64,000 nucleotides of DNA from an uncultured Lachnospiraceae bacterium (GTDB taxonomy: Bacteria > Bacillota > Clostridia > Lachnospirales > Lachnospiraceae): the NCBI GenBank assembly GCA_958428365.1, contig CAUAFT010000007.1:62001-126000 (forward strand), written 5' to 3'. A program made the position numbers and the translations under genes. Below, in pieces: positions 25,971 through 36,900 of this stretch (the stretch's first letter is position 1; each line of letters starts with the position of its first letter). The notes under the pieces are model-generated. The model made no database searches, was not told the origin of the DNA, and worked only from the letters and a program-made list of their open reading frames with translations.

Positions 25971-27977
25971 ATGGAACAGCAAAAAAAGAAACTAATAAAA
26001 TTATATATCTGGTTATTTTTTGGAATATTGCTGGGAATTGCAATAGGATTGATGAAGACAAGCGGCAGTTTTCAGACAGATTGCTTTTTCAACCAGGGCG
26101 AGGTCTATGAATTTTCACCTGAAACCCTTGGGAAGTCCTCCGCAGTCTGGTATTATGACAATGCGCAGGGAACCTATACGATCATGACAGACAATGCAAG
26201 GAGGACGCTGCCTAAGATCAGCGTGTACAAATCCTGGTCCTATATCAGTCTGAACCTTGCTGATCTGAACCGGGAGAGTGTCACGGTTTCCTTCGCATTT
26301 TACGACAAAGATAAAAATATGCTGCTTAAACAGGAAAATGTATTGGTAACTGGCGATAACCTGATTCCGATCCAATATCCCGAAAAATTTCAGATGATCA
26401 AAATGATTGTCAGAGATCAGGCGGGAGTCAGCTTTCGCATCCAGTCCATGCAGTTAAAAGATACTGAGATTGGCTTTTCTGCGAAGAGCTTTTTGCAGGG
26501 ATTTGGCGAGACGCTTCTGGTCTATGTTCTCCTTACATTGCTGATTAACGTATTTTTAAATATCAGTCCGAAAAAGTGGGATTGGTATGCTCCCGTGGAG
26601 GTCCTGCAGTATGTCTACATCTTACTTGGCAACTATCTGGGAGAGAAATGGATCAGGGGTTTGGATAAGAAGTTAAAGAGCAGGGTCCGGAAGGTGCTAT
26701 TCTGGTTTTTATTTACCTATACAATGATCTATCAGGCATTGGATCTGTATGTGGACAGCGATCACTATAAATATGGAATCTTAGTCAGCGCTCTGATCCT
26801 GGCAGCCATTGGGGTGTTTTCCTGGGAGAGAACGCTTCATTATGTTCGTTGGAGCGGAATCCTTCCGGTTACCTGGCTGGTATTTTGGGTGGGAGTGTGT
26901 ATTTCTGACCTTGCTGTCAGCAAACAGTTTAAATTCATAGGATATGTATTTTTATTAAGCGTCGGATTCTTTTTCTTTCTCTGGAACCATATGGAAAAAC
27001 CAAAGCAGATCCGAAACGATATGATCCGGGGACTGGAATGTACGTTTCCGGTGGTTGTGATTTACTGCATGTTTTTCAGGCAGAACATGGATGGAATTTT
27101 TTACAACGGGGTCTATCACAACAGGCAGGATATGGCGTTATATGCGTTGATGATGTTGATCGCATTTTTGTCTGAGATTATTTATTATATGTTTTACAGC
27201 AGCTCAAAGGCGAAGGAAAGATGGGTGGCGCTGTATATTGTCGGAGCGGTATTGAGTATTTATTTTCTCTGGCAGACGCAGGTGCGGACTTGTCTGGTCG
27301 CGGGGGCGCTGTCCCTGGGGTTCTTTTTCTACATGTTGTGGAAGGAGAAGAAGATCCAGTATAAAAAGAGCAGGCTTATAGCGGCAGTCATTTGTTCCGT
27401 ATTGGTAACAGTCGTCGTGCACCTTTGCGTATCCGGTCTTCCGGCGCTGCTCCATACAAATCTGGTGTATAAGAGCGACCGTTATGACGCGGTCTATGAG
27501 GAACTGCAGACGGAGGAGCTGGATAAAAACGTACTCAAAAAGACAAGATCCGTTACGGAGATACACAAAAAAGCTATTTGGAAACAGTATCTCAGAAAAT
27601 TGAATTTATTGGGAAATGAAAAGCGTTTGATCGTATATGAAAAAACAACCATGGCATATAACGGCTTTTTGGAAATTGCATACCGCTATGGAATTTTTAT
27701 ACTGATTCCATATGCAGGGTTGTTGCTGCTCTGCCTGTACCGCGCAGTGCGGGAGGGAGGATATTTGATGATGGCGACCACCCTGTCCTTTGGGATGGTA
27801 ATGTTGACACAAAATATAGAACAGCCTTTTGCACATCCTTTGTGGATGGTCTTTTATCTGGGGATGGGAATCTGGTTCACAGATCCTCCCATCAGAAAAA
27901 GCACAAAGGGCATGGGAAACAGGATTTATGCATGGATAAAGGAGGAGAGAAAGCAACATGAAAAAGCGGATTTTTAG
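25971..27977 (+). CDS. O-antigen ligase/polymerase-like membrane protein (Wzy-like 2)
   Basis: A 668-residue paralogue of the protein at 20609: one N-terminal membrane segment containing GLMKTSGSFQTDCFFNQGEV, an extracytoplasmic beta-rich domain of about 130 residues, about ten membrane segments, and a late loop with KAIWKQYLRKLNLLGNEKR before YNGFLEIAYRYGIFILIPY. It should polymerise or ligate glycan on the outer face. It follows the Wzz-like gene by 22 bases, a natural Wzz-Wzy pair. Its last 20 bases overlap the start of the GH25 gene, tying wall remodelling to polymer assembly in one transcript. GC content is higher than in the 20609 copy. Confidence 0.83.
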   Translation: MEQQKKKLIKLYIWLFFGILLGIAIGLMKTSGSFQTDCFFNQGEVYEFSPETLGKSSAVWYYDNAQGTYTIMTDNARRTLPKISVYKSWSYISLNLADLNRESVTVSFAFYDKDKNMLLKQENVLVTGDNLIPIQYPEKFQMIKMIVRDQAGVSFRIQSMQLKDTEIGFSAKSFLQGFGETLLVYVLLTLLINVFLNISPKKWDWYAPVEVLQYVYILLGNYLGEKWIRGLDKKLKSRVRKVLFWFLFTYTMIYQALDLYVDSDHYKYGILVSALILAAIGVFSWERTLHYVRWSGILPVTWLVFWVGVCISDLAVSKQFKFIGYVFLLSVGFFFFLWNHMEKPKQIRNDMIRGLECTFPVVVIYCMFFRQNMDGIFYNGVYHNRQDMALYALMMLIAFLSEIIYYMFYSSSKAKERWVALYIVGAVLSIYFLWQTQVRTCLVAGALSLGFFFYMLWKEKKIQYKKSRLIAAVICSVLVTVVVHLCVSGLPALLHTNLVYKSDRYDAVYEELQTEELDKNVLKKTRSVTEIHKKAIWKQYLRKLNLLGNEKRLIVYEKTTMAYNGFLEIAYRYGIFILIPYAGLLLLCLYRAVREGGYLMMATTLSFGMVMLTQNIEQPFAHPLWMVFYLGMGIWFTDPPIRKSTKGMGNRIYAWIKEERKQHEKADF

Positions 27978-30900
27978 TTTTGCCCTGGCATGCGTGATGC
28001 TCTTTGGTTCAGATGGCATCATCTATGCGGCGGAGACAGCCGGGGATGGAACCGTACAGGAAGCGGATTTCCAGGAAGAATCAGATCCGGTGGAGGAAGA
28101 GTCAGAAGATTTACAGGAGGATCCTTCCGATACCGGGGAAGAATCTGCGCTGTTATCCGACCAGGAACAGACCCTGCAAGAGGAGACGGAGGATCCGGCA
28201 GAGTCCGTGGCAGAGGAAGAAGAGACGGAAGAGACGGAAAGCGCTGCAGAATCTGAAACGGAGAATACAGATATGTCGGACGCGGATCCGGTGGTGATAG
28301 AGACGGAGAACGTATCCAGACTGGGAAGCGAAAAACCGGTCGCCCCGGTTCTTACGATGACGGGCTGCCGTTACGATTATGTAAACTTAAGCTGGAAAGC
28401 GCTGGAGCTTCCTGAGGAAGACAGCGGTTACTATATCTACAGCATTGAGAATGGAACCGCAAAGATCATTGCAGAATTTGAGCGGACGGCTCAGGGTTAT
28501 ACCATATATGGATATACCAATGGGGTGAAAAATGCAGAGTCTTCCGGAAGTGTTGGAAATCTCACCACACTGAGTTATCAGGAAAAAAATGTTGTACATA
28601 ATAAGACCTATCAGTTTCAGGTAGCTGCCTATGTGGATAAGAGTACCCAGGAGCAGATAGGAGATTTATCCAATGTGGTTACAGCTACTCCAAAGATTGA
28701 GGCGCCGGTGATGAAATCAGCGGTGGAACAGTCTTACAATACGGCGGTCATTACCTGGCAGACGACAAATGACAGTCCCGACGGCTATGAAGTATATCGA
28801 AAAGCGGATGGAGAATCTTCTTACCAAAAGATTGCCACGGTAAAGACGGGATCTTATACGGACAAGACACTGACCGTAGGAACGAAGTATTATTACAGAG
28901 TGAGAAGCGTCAAGACTCTTTCCGGAGGAAGCACGATCTATTCCGAATATACATCGGCAAAAAGTGTGAAGACCACGTTGACCATTACTACGATGAAAGC
29001 GGCGTCAGCCAGCTATACCAGTATCACAGTGAGCTGGGGAAAAGTGAGCGGAGCAAATAGTTACGACATCTACCGCAGTACTTCAAAAAATGGTAAGTAT
29101 ACGAAACTTGCCACGATTCCAAGCGGCACGACGGTAAAATATACCGACAAAAAGCTGACTACAGGAAAGACCTATTATTATAAAGTGCGCGCCTGCTTCT
29201 CATCAGGGAAGACGAAGGTATACTCTTCCTATTCCAATATCTGCAGTGCAAAGGTAGTACCGGCGGCGCCAAAGACCGTCTCGGTATCCTCTGTAAATTA
29301 TAATACATTGAAGATCAAATGGAGCAAGGTCAGCGGAGCAAACGGCTATGGGATTTACCGCAGCACATCGCAGAATGGGAAGTATACGAAGATAGCCATG
29401 GTTAAGAGCGGTTCGACTCTCAGTTATAAGGATACGAAGCTGACCACAGGAAAAAGATATTATTATAAGATTCGTGCCTATCGAACTGTGAATAAATCCA
29501 AGGTCTACGGAAAATATTCGGCGGTGAAGTCGAAAGTACCGATTCCGGCAAAGGTCACCGGCTTAAAGGCAGCGCCTGTCAATGCCAATAAGATCAAACT
29601 GACCTGGAATAAAGTAAGCGGAGCAAAATCCTATACGATCTACCGCAGCACCTCGAAAAACGGAACTTATAAAGCCGTAAAAACAGGATGTACTAAGACC
29701 AGTTACACAAATTCCAAGCTGACAAACGGAAAGAAATATTATTATAAAGTTGCAGCAGTCAGAGGAAAGACCAGTGGAAACCTGAATACCTGTGTATCCG
29801 CAAAAGCAGTATCCCTGAGTGTGGATCATGCTTCCATAACAATCCAAAAGGGGGCAAAACAGAAGATCAAGGCAACGGCAAGCCCGAAAGCAACCGTGAA
29901 ATGGTCTACTTCCAATAAGAAGATTGCAAAGGTCAGCTCCGGAGGTACGATTACCGGGGTGAAGGTGGGAAGTACGAAAATTACGGTAAAAGCCAACGGG
30001 GTCACCAAAACCGTCCAAGTGAAGGTAGTTCCGGCGGCACCAAAAATCAGCTCGGTTTCCTCCACAAATTATAATACCCTGACGGTGAAGTGGAAGAAGG
30101 TCAGCGGGGCAGATGGCTATGTACTGTACCGCAGCACCTCGAAAAACAGCGGCTATAAGAAGGTTGCAGCCTTAAAGTCATCCAAGACCAGTTATAAGGA
30201 TACGAAGCTCACCACGGGAAAGAGATATTATTATAAGATCCGTGCCTATGAGACGGTAAAAAAATCCAAGGTCTACGGAAAATATTCGGCAGTGAAGTCG
30301 AAAATACCGATTCCGGCAAAGGTCACTGGCTTAAAGGCAGCGCCTGTCAATGCCAATAAGATTAAGCTGACCTGGAGCAAGGTAAGCGGAGCAAAATCCT
30401 ATACGATCTACCGCAGCACCTCGAAAAACGGAACTTATAAAGCCGTAAAAACAGGATGTACTAAGACCAGTTACACAAATTCCGGTTTAAAAAATGGCAC
30501 AAAATATTATTATAAGATTGCGGCGGTCAGAGGAAAGACCATTGGAGTGCAGAGTAGTTATGTGTCCGCAAAAGCCGCGTCGCTGACCGTGAGCGACACT
30601 TCGGTAACGATCCAGCAGGGAGTCACGAGAAAGGTTACCGCTACGGCAAGTCCAAAAGCAACTGTAAAATGGTCCTCCTCCAATACGAAGGTGGCGAAAG
30701 TGTCATCCGGCGGTACGATTACCGGAGTGGGAGCAGGAACAGCTAAGATCTATGCGAAGGCAAACGGACTTACCAAGACGATTACCGTGAAAGTGAAAAA
30801 ACGGCTGAATGGAATCGACGTGTCTAAATGGCAGGGAGACATTGACTTTAACGCAGTAAAAAAAGCGGGAGTCGATGTGGTCATGATCCGTGTTTACAAC

Positions 30901-31383
30901 GGATACAGCGAAGATCCGTATTTTGAGACAAATTATAAGAAGGCGAAGGCGGCAGGTCTCAACATAGGAGTGTATTATTACACCTATGCTACAAGCGCCC
31001 AGCAGGCACAGCAGGACGCGATGACGGTACTTGGCATCTTAAATGGCAGAAGCCTTCAGTATCCGGTTGCCATTGATATGGAGGATGCAAGTCTGCTAAA
31101 CGGACTCAGCAACGCAGACCGGACGGATATCCTGTGGACTTTCTGCAGTACGATCCAGCAGAACAGCAAATACAAATATGCACTCTATGCGAATCTGAAC
31201 TGGCTGAACAATTATTTTGAGAACAACCGTTTAGTCGGAATGCCGATCTGGATCGCCAGATATTGCGACCCATCTTTGGGACACCGTTACACCGGAGCCG
31301 GAAATGTGTTCATGTGGCAGTATTCCAGTCAGGGAACCCTGCCGGGAATCAACGGTTATGTGGATATGAACTATGTCTATTAG
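27958..31383 (+). CDS. Secreted GH25 muramidase with FN3 and Big2 repeats
   Basis: A 1141-residue secreted protein. A signal peptide (about residues 1-23) is followed by an acidic Glu-rich segment (about 30-115), about five fibronectin-III-like repeats (each with YRST-K-G-Y..Y and YYYK motifs) and two Ig-like Big2 modules (SITIQKGAKQ, SVTIQQGVTR). The C-terminal GH25 domain (about 952-1141) starts GIDVSKWQGDID with Asp954 and has AIDMEDAS with Asp1040 and Glu1042 as the catalytic acids. GH25 enzymes cut the MurNAc-GlcNAc bond of peptidoglycan. There is no LPXTG or S-layer motif; the repeats may bind the wall. An FN3-FN3-Big2 block is tandemly duplicated. GGAGGAGAG precedes the ATG, which lies inside the previous gene. 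Confidence 0.93.
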   Translation: MKKRIFSFALACVMLFGSDGIIYAAETAGDGTVQEADFQEESDPVEEESEDLQEDPSDTGEESALLSDQEQTLQEETEDPAESVAEEEETEETESAAESETENTDMSDADPVVIETENVSRLGSEKPVAPVLTMTGCRYDYVNLSWKALELPEEDSGYYIYSIENGTAKIIAEFERTAQGYTIYGYTNGVKNAESSGSVGNLTTLSYQEKNVVHNKTYQFQVAAYVDKSTQEQIGDLSNVVTATPKIEAPVMKSAVEQSYNTAVITWQTTNDSPDGYEVYRKADGESSYQKIATVKTGSYTDKTLTVGTKYYYRVRSVKTLSGGSTIYSEYTSAKSVKTTLTITTMKAASASYTSITVSWGKVSGANSYDIYRSTSKNGKYTKLATIPSGTTVKYTDKKLTTGKTYYYKVRACFSSGKTKVYSSYSNICSAKVVPAAPKTVSVSSVNYNTLKIKWSKVSGANGYGIYRSTSQNGKYTKIAMVKSGSTLSYKDTKLTTGKRYYYKIRAYRTVNKSKVYGKYSAVKSKVPIPAKVTGLKAAPVNANKIKLTWNKVSGAKSYTIYRSTSKNGTYKAVKTGCTKTSYTNSKLTNGKKYYYKVAAVRGKTSGNLNTCVSAKAVSLSVDHASITIQKGAKQKIKATASPKATVKWSTSNKKIAKVSSGGTITGVKVGSTKITVKANGVTKTVQVKVVPAAPKISSVSSTNYNTLTVKWKKVSGADGYVLYRSTSKNSGYKKVAALKSSKTSYKDTKLTTGKRYYYKIRAYETVKKSKVYGKYSAVKSKIPIPAKVTGLKAAPVNANKIKLTWSKVSGAKSYTIYRSTSKNGTYKAVKTGCTKTSYTNSGLKNGTKYYYKIAAVRGKTIGVQSSYVSAKAASLTVSDTSVTIQQGVTRKVTATASPKATVKWSSSNTKVAKVSSGGTITGVGAGTAKIYAKANGLTKTITVKVKKRLNGIDVSKWQGDIDFNAVKKAGVDVVMIRVYNGYSEDPYFETNYKKAKAAGLNIGVYYYTYATSAQQAQQDAMTVLGILNGRSLQYPVAIDMEDASLLNGLSNADRTDILWTFCSTIQQNSKYKYALYANLNWLNNYFENNRLVGMPIWIARYCDPSLGHRYTGAGNVFMWQYSSQGTLPGINGYVDMNYVY
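29260..30801 (+). repeat. Tandem duplication of a 771-base FN3-FN3-Big2 module
   Basis: Copy 1 is 29260-30030 and copy 2 is 30031-30801, both beginning CCGGCGGC(G/A)CCAAA. Stretches within the second FN3 (around 29640-29710 and 30411-30481) are identical at nucleotide level, while other parts have diverged. The unit is 257 codons, so the frame is kept, and the GH25 domain starts directly after copy 2. Confidence 0.85.
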
Positions 31384-31419
31384 ATGAGACAAAAGTTGAC
31401 ATAAAAGAATAGGAACAAA

Positions 31420-31448
31420 TTGTAAATCCAGATATTTTATACTATAAT
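31420..31448 (+). promoter_or_regulatory. Promoter for the C1 protease gene, inside a terminator
   Basis: TTGTAA at 31420-31425, a 17-base spacer and TATAAT at 31443-31448. The spacer carries the left arm of the upstream terminator and the -10 box lies in its loop, so a transcript from here starts beyond the left arm and escapes termination. Confidence 0.6.
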
Positions 31449-31475
31449 GTAGATAGAATATCTGGATTTTTTGTG
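31424..31475 (+). terminator. Rho-independent terminator after GH25 gene
   Basis: AAATCCAGATATT (31424-31436) pairs with AATATCTGGATTT (from 31457), followed by a run of T residues to about 31472. It closes the polymerase-muramidase transcript. Confidence 0.75.
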
Positions 31476-31507
31476 TTCAGAAAACGTTTGCCACAAAGGA
31501 GAAGCCC

Positions 31508-33865
31508 ATGAAAAAAAGAATTACAGCTTTCCTCGTAGCAGCATCTATGCTGTTTACCATGTCACCCATAACGGCATATGCGGACAGTGAAGAGGAGGCG
31601 AAGGGATATCATCCCGTTGACCTGGAGCCACTACAGACAGAGACAGAACGATCCGGGCTGCGGGCCTACAGCGCCGACGGTAGTGAGGAATATCCACAAA
31701 AGTATGACGCCAGAAGCCTGCTTCCAACAGTCAGAGACCAGGGGATTTATAATACCTGCTGGGCATTCTCTGCCATAGCCTCAGCGGAGGCTTCCATGAT
31801 CGCTAAGGGACTTGCCACCAGTACTCTGAATCTGTCGGAGTATCATCTGGCATATTTTTTCTATCATCACGACAACGATCCTCTGGATAATACAAAAGGG
31901 GATGCAACCTATGCCCTTACCAGTAACTTTGCGGATCAGGGCGGTAACTCCGCCTTTACCACCTGGGCACTGGCAGGATGGCAGGGGGCGGCGGGAGAAA
32001 CGTTGTTTCCTTATTCCGGTCTGAGCAGCAGTAGTTCTTTGAGCAGCAGCTCAGCTTATGAGGATACGGCGCATATGCAGAATGCCTACTGGTTTTCCCT
32101 GGCGGATCGATCCAAGGTGAAGCAGATGGTTATGGATTACGGTGCGGTCAACATGGCATACAGAGATATTTCAGCAAACTATGACAGTACCCGGACCTCC
32201 TACTATGACAGCTCGGCAAGCGCCCAGACCGGAAACCACGCCGTGACCATCGTGGGCTGGGACGATACCTATGATAAGAGTAAGTTTACGGGTGCCAGCG
32301 GCGAGCCTTCTGCTGATGGCGCGTGGCTGGTGAGAAACAGTTGGGGAACTTCCACAGGGGAAAGCGGTTATTTCTGGATCTCCTATGAGGACGGAGCCAT
32401 GGTGGACACCAATTCCATGGCGTTTGTCTTTGCGTTTGAGCAGGCGGATAATTATACCTATAACTATCAGTATGATGGAAGTAACAGTCTTGCCATGATA
32501 GCCGTGAACAGCGGCGGCGAAGTGGCGAACCGGTTTACGGTCAAGACCAGCAGGAGACAGCTTTTAGAGGCGGCGGCAATCGGAATCTATGACACCAATG
32601 TCAGCTATAAACTGAGTATTTATCTGGATCCTTCACAGGGGGATCCAAAGAGCGGGACCCTGAAATCCACGCAGAGCGGGGTGCTCACCGAGGCTGGGTA
32701 TCACACGATCCAATTACAGACGCCGGTGGTATTGGATCCGGGACATACGTTCTCCGTTGTCTTTGAGCTGACAAAGAGCAGTGGAAGCTCCATCAATCTA
32801 TTTGTGGATGCTTCGGGACAGAACGGTGGATGGATCCAATTCGTGAACAGCACGGCGGCAGGACAGAGTTTTTTGAGGAACAGTACCAGCTCCTCCTGGA
32901 CGGATCTGCATACCATGTCATGCAGCGCCAGAGTCAAGGCGTTTACAAGGGCACAGGACTGCCTGCATACCAGCCAGACCACCACGGTGACAAAGGCAGA
33001 CGCCACTACGAAAACAGCGGGGAAAATCGTTACAACCTGTGATGGCTGCGGCGCTTCCATAAGTACCAGCAGTATTTCGGCACCGAATAAGATAACGTTA
33101 GGAGCCACTTCCTATACTTATGACGGAAAGACGAAAAAGCCTTCCGTGAAGGTCTACGACAAGGCGGGAAATGTGATCTCTTCCGGCAATTATACGGTAA
33201 CCTATGCAAGCGGCAGAAAGACGCCGGGAACCTATAAGGTGAAGGTGACTTTCAACTCTGCCAATTATACGGGAAGCCTGAGTACCTCCTTTAAGATTAC
33301 GGTTGGAAAGGTCAAGGTATCGGCGGCTTCGCAGACGACGGATTCCATCACACTGAAATGGAAGAAGATCTATGGTGCCAGCAGATATGATATTTACCGT
33401 TATGACAGTACTAAGAAAAAATACGTCAGAATCAAAAGGATCAACAGTGGAAATACCGTAAAATACAAAGACACTTCTGTGAAAACAGGTAAGGCCTACA
33501 AATACAAGATACGGGCGTACTGCCAGAAGTACAAAACCTATGGCAGCTATTCGGAGATTTTAACCACGGGGACGAAGCCGAAAAAAGTTACTTCCCTGAA
33601 AGTGTCCGGCAGAAGTAAGACCTCCGTAAAACTCACCTGGAAGAAAGTGTCGGGAGCAAGCGGATATCAGATATACCGATATAATGCCTCCAGGAAAAAA
33701 TATGTAAAGATCGCCACGATCAAAAGCGGAACCACCATAAAGTACAAAAACAGTAAATTGAAATCCGGGAAGACCTACCGGTATAAGGTAAGGGCATACC
33801 GGAGTGTAAATGGAAAGAATCTCTATGGAAGCTCTTCGGAAGCATTGAAGGTAAAGACGAAGTAG
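31508..33865 (+). CDS. Secreted C1 (papain-like) cysteine protease with lectin-like domain and FN3 repeats
   Basis: A 785-residue secreted protein. A signal peptide ends near residue 25 (AYADS). The peptidase domain (about 58-310) starts at YDARSLLPTVRDQG and has the papain triad: Cys84 in NTCWAFS, His244 in GNHAVTIVGWD and Asn277 in VRNSWG. A beta-rich lectin-like domain follows (about 320-485), as is usual in this clostridial C1 group, then a bacterial Ig-like region with TYDGKTKKPSVKV and two FN3-like repeats near the C-terminus. No wall-anchoring motif is seen. AAAGGAG precedes the ATG. It likely trims surface or host proteins; the substrate is unknown. Confidence 0.93.
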   Translation: MKKRITAFLVAASMLFTMSPITAYADSEEEAKGYHPVDLEPLQTETERSGLRAYSADGSEEYPQKYDARSLLPTVRDQGIYNTCWAFSAIASAEASMIAKGLATSTLNLSEYHLAYFFYHHDNDPLDNTKGDATYALTSNFADQGGNSAFTTWALAGWQGAAGETLFPYSGLSSSSSLSSSSAYEDTAHMQNAYWFSLADRSKVKQMVMDYGAVNMAYRDISANYDSTRTSYYDSSASAQTGNHAVTIVGWDDTYDKSKFTGASGEPSADGAWLVRNSWGTSTGESGYFWISYEDGAMVDTNSMAFVFAFEQADNYTYNYQYDGSNSLAMIAVNSGGEVANRFTVKTSRRQLLEAAAIGIYDTNVSYKLSIYLDPSQGDPKSGTLKSTQSGVLTEAGYHTIQLQTPVVLDPGHTFSVVFELTKSSGSSINLFVDASGQNGGWIQFVNSTAAGQSFLRNSTSSSWTDLHTMSCSARVKAFTRAQDCLHTSQTTTVTKADATTKTAGKIVTTCDGCGASISTSSISAPNKITLGATSYTYDGKTKKPSVKVYDKAGNVISSGNYTVTYASGRKTPGTYKVKVTFNSANYTGSLSTSFKITVGKVKVSAASQTTDSITLKWKKIYGASRYDIYRYDSTKKKYVRIKRINSGNTVKYKDTSVKTGKAYKYKIRAYCQKYKTYGSYSEILTTGTKPKKVTSLKVSGRSKTSVKLTWKKVSGASGYQIYRYNASRKKYVKIATIKSGTTIKYKNSKLKSGKTYRYKVRAYRSVNGKNLYGSSSEALKVKTK

Positions 33866-33968
33866 GAAAAATCTTGCAAAAAGGAAAAAGACATTTACAA
33901 ATCGGGAAAAAACTATAAAATAAATAATAGAACTGTAAAGAATTATAAAAAATTTGGAGGAAAGAATT

Positions 33969-36900
33969 TTGCGGATGAAAAGATGGATAGCAGGATTTTT
34001 GTGTATCTGTCTTCTTGGTACATCAGATGCGCTGTATTCACAGGCAGCGGCGATCGGAACTTCCGACAGCCAGAAGCAGGATGTACAGCAGGAAGAGGAG
34101 ATAGAAAATACTGCAAAGCAACAGGAAGAGACAACAGAAGATGCTGACGATCAACAGGAAGAGACAACAGAAGATGCTGACGATCAGCAGGAAGAGACAA
34201 CAGAGGATGCTGACGATCAGCAGCAGGAGAATCAGCAGAATACTGCAGAAGATGTGACGGTGCAGCAGGGAGATGTCGAGAATGACCCAGCAGAGCAGCA
34301 GGGAGACAGCGCGGCATCAGATGAAGAGATTACATCAGAGACACCGCTTTTAACTTATGCAGTCGTGGATCAGCCATACATAGAGACTCCGGGAACGCAG
34401 ACAGTGCTTGTCGGTATTGACGCACAGGAGAAAACCATAGAACAGGCTGTGTTGGAGTATCAGAACAAAACCACCGGGGAAGTCTTTACCGCAGAAGCGC
34501 AGGAGATCCTGGAAGATTCCGTGATATTTTCCATGGAATTTGAAAATGAGACGAAGACAGGCGTTTATGAATTATCCGGGATTCGTTATACCATAGACGG
34601 TGTGGAATATCAGACGGATTTCAAAGAAGCGGGCATGGAGATGCTCTTTGGAGTGAACACAGACGTTGATTCCGATCCCGATGCAGTGGTGGTAGAAGGG
34701 GAGGAAGACGTTGATATTGATGTCGTGACCATTGACGGAGATGGAAATACCACTTCCCAGAGCAGTATCGGCGAGGCGATCGGGGAAGCGCAGTCACAGT
34801 CCACAGCAGGTTCCTTCGGACTGCCGGCAATGAGAGCGTCAGGAAACGTCCTGGTGTTATTAGATCCGGGACATGACGCCAATCATCCGGGCGCCTCGGC
34901 AAACGGAGTCGTAGAAAAAGATCTGAATCTGGCGATCGCAAAATACTGTAAAGCAGAATTGGAAACCTATGCGGGAGTCACCGTTCAGATGACGAGAGAC
35001 GGAGATGCCTGCCCTTATAGCACATCCAACGCTTCAACCTGTAATTCCAGACGTGTGGATTATGCTAAGAGCATAGGAGCCAGCGTCTATGTCAGCATTC
35101 ACAACAATGCCGGAGGCGGAAACGGCGCGGAGGTCTATTATCCGAATCAGAACTATAATGCTTCGGTCAGCGCGGCAGGAAAGAGTCTGGCGCAGAAGAT
35201 TCTGGATAATCTCGTAAAGCTGGGACTGAAGGACAGAGGAATCAAGATCCGTAATTCGGAAGACGGCACTACCTATGCGGACGGAAGCCTCGCCGACTAC
35301 TATGCAGTCATCAAGAACTGTAAAAAAGCGGGAATCCCGGCGATTATCATAGAACATGCCTTTGTGGATTCCTCCGACGCAGCAAACTTTTTAAACAGCG
35401 ATGCAAAACTGAAAAAGCTGGGCGTTGCGGACGCTACGGGAATTGCGCAGTACTTCGGACTGAAAAAGAAGAGCGGCGGAACCGTGACAGTGAAAAAACC
35501 GGCAAAAACCACCATCACCACGGCAAAATCCGTTGCCAATACCACCATTCGTCTTTCATGGAATAAGGTGGCGAACGCTTCCGGTTATGTCATTTACCGA
35601 AGCACAAAGAAAGACAGCGGTTATGAGAAGATCGCAACCATCACCAGTGGAAGTACCACCACATATGACAACAAAAAAGTAAGCGCCGGAAAGACTTATT
35701 ATTATAAAATAAAGGTTCGGGCAACGGCAGGCGGGCAGAATGCTTACAGCAGTTACAGCGCCGTAAAATCAGCTAAGACCGTTAAGAGTACTTCCATCTC
35801 TTCCGTGAAGTCTGTCGGAAGTACAAAACTGAAAGTTACCTGGAGTGCGAGATCAGGAGCCAACGGCTATTACATCTATCGAAGCACAAAGAAAGACAGC
35901 GGCTATAAAAAGATTGCCACAGTTTCCGGAGCAAAGACCACTTCCTATACAGATACGGGAGTTAAAAAGGGAACCACCTATTATTACAAGCTGCGTTGCA
36001 GAAATAAGGTGGACGGTTCCACGGGCTACAGCAGCACCAGCGCGGCAGTTTCTGGAAGAACCGTTGGCGCTACAACGATTTTATCTGTAAAGTCAAAGGC
36101 AGATAAAAAGCTGGAGGTCACCTGGAAGGCGGTCAGCGGAGCCAATGGCTATTATGTTTACCGCAGTACAAGCGCAGCAGGCAGCTATAAACGGATTGCC
36201 ACCGTCAGCGGAAAGACCACCACAAAATACGCAGATACGGATATCACCGCCGGAAAGACGTATTACTATAAGATTAAAACGCGCAATAAAGTGAATAAGG
36301 TTACCGGGTACAGCAGCGCAAGCAAGGCTGGCTATGGGAAGACCGTAAAAAATCCGGGAATTACATCTGTCATCTCCCGTTCTCCATCAAAGCTGGAGAT
36401 CAACTGGAACAGTGTCAGCGGGGCCAATGGCTATTATGTTTACCGGAGTACGAAAAAGAACAGCGGATACGAAAAGATAGCCACCGTCAGCGGAAGAAGT
36501 ACGGTGCAATATACGGATTCCTCGTTAAAAACGGGAAAGACTTATTATTATAAAGTAAGGAGCAGAAATAAGGTCAATGGTTCCACAGGCTATAGCAGTC
36601 CCGGTACGGCAGTCAATGGAAAGACGGTGGCAAGGCCTGTCATCAGCTCTCTGAGAGAAAGCAACGGCGTGGTTTCCATAAAGTGGGGAAAAGTGAGCGG
36701 GGCAAGCGGTTATATCATAAGACGTGCGGCTTCGGAATCAGGAACTTATACCAGAGTAGCAACCATTACATCCGGCAGCACTACCTCGTATAAAGACAAG
36801 ACTGTGACAGCCGGAAATACCTACTATTACAGAATCCAGTCATTTAATACCGTCAACGGTCAAAAAGGTTACAGCGGCTATTGTTCCGCAAAATCCATTA

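Noticed and set aside
29260..36900. CRISPR-like repeats in the FN3-rich genes
   Set aside because: The repeats are long, in frame and encode fibronectin-type modules; there are no short identical repeats with regular unique spacers and no cas genes.
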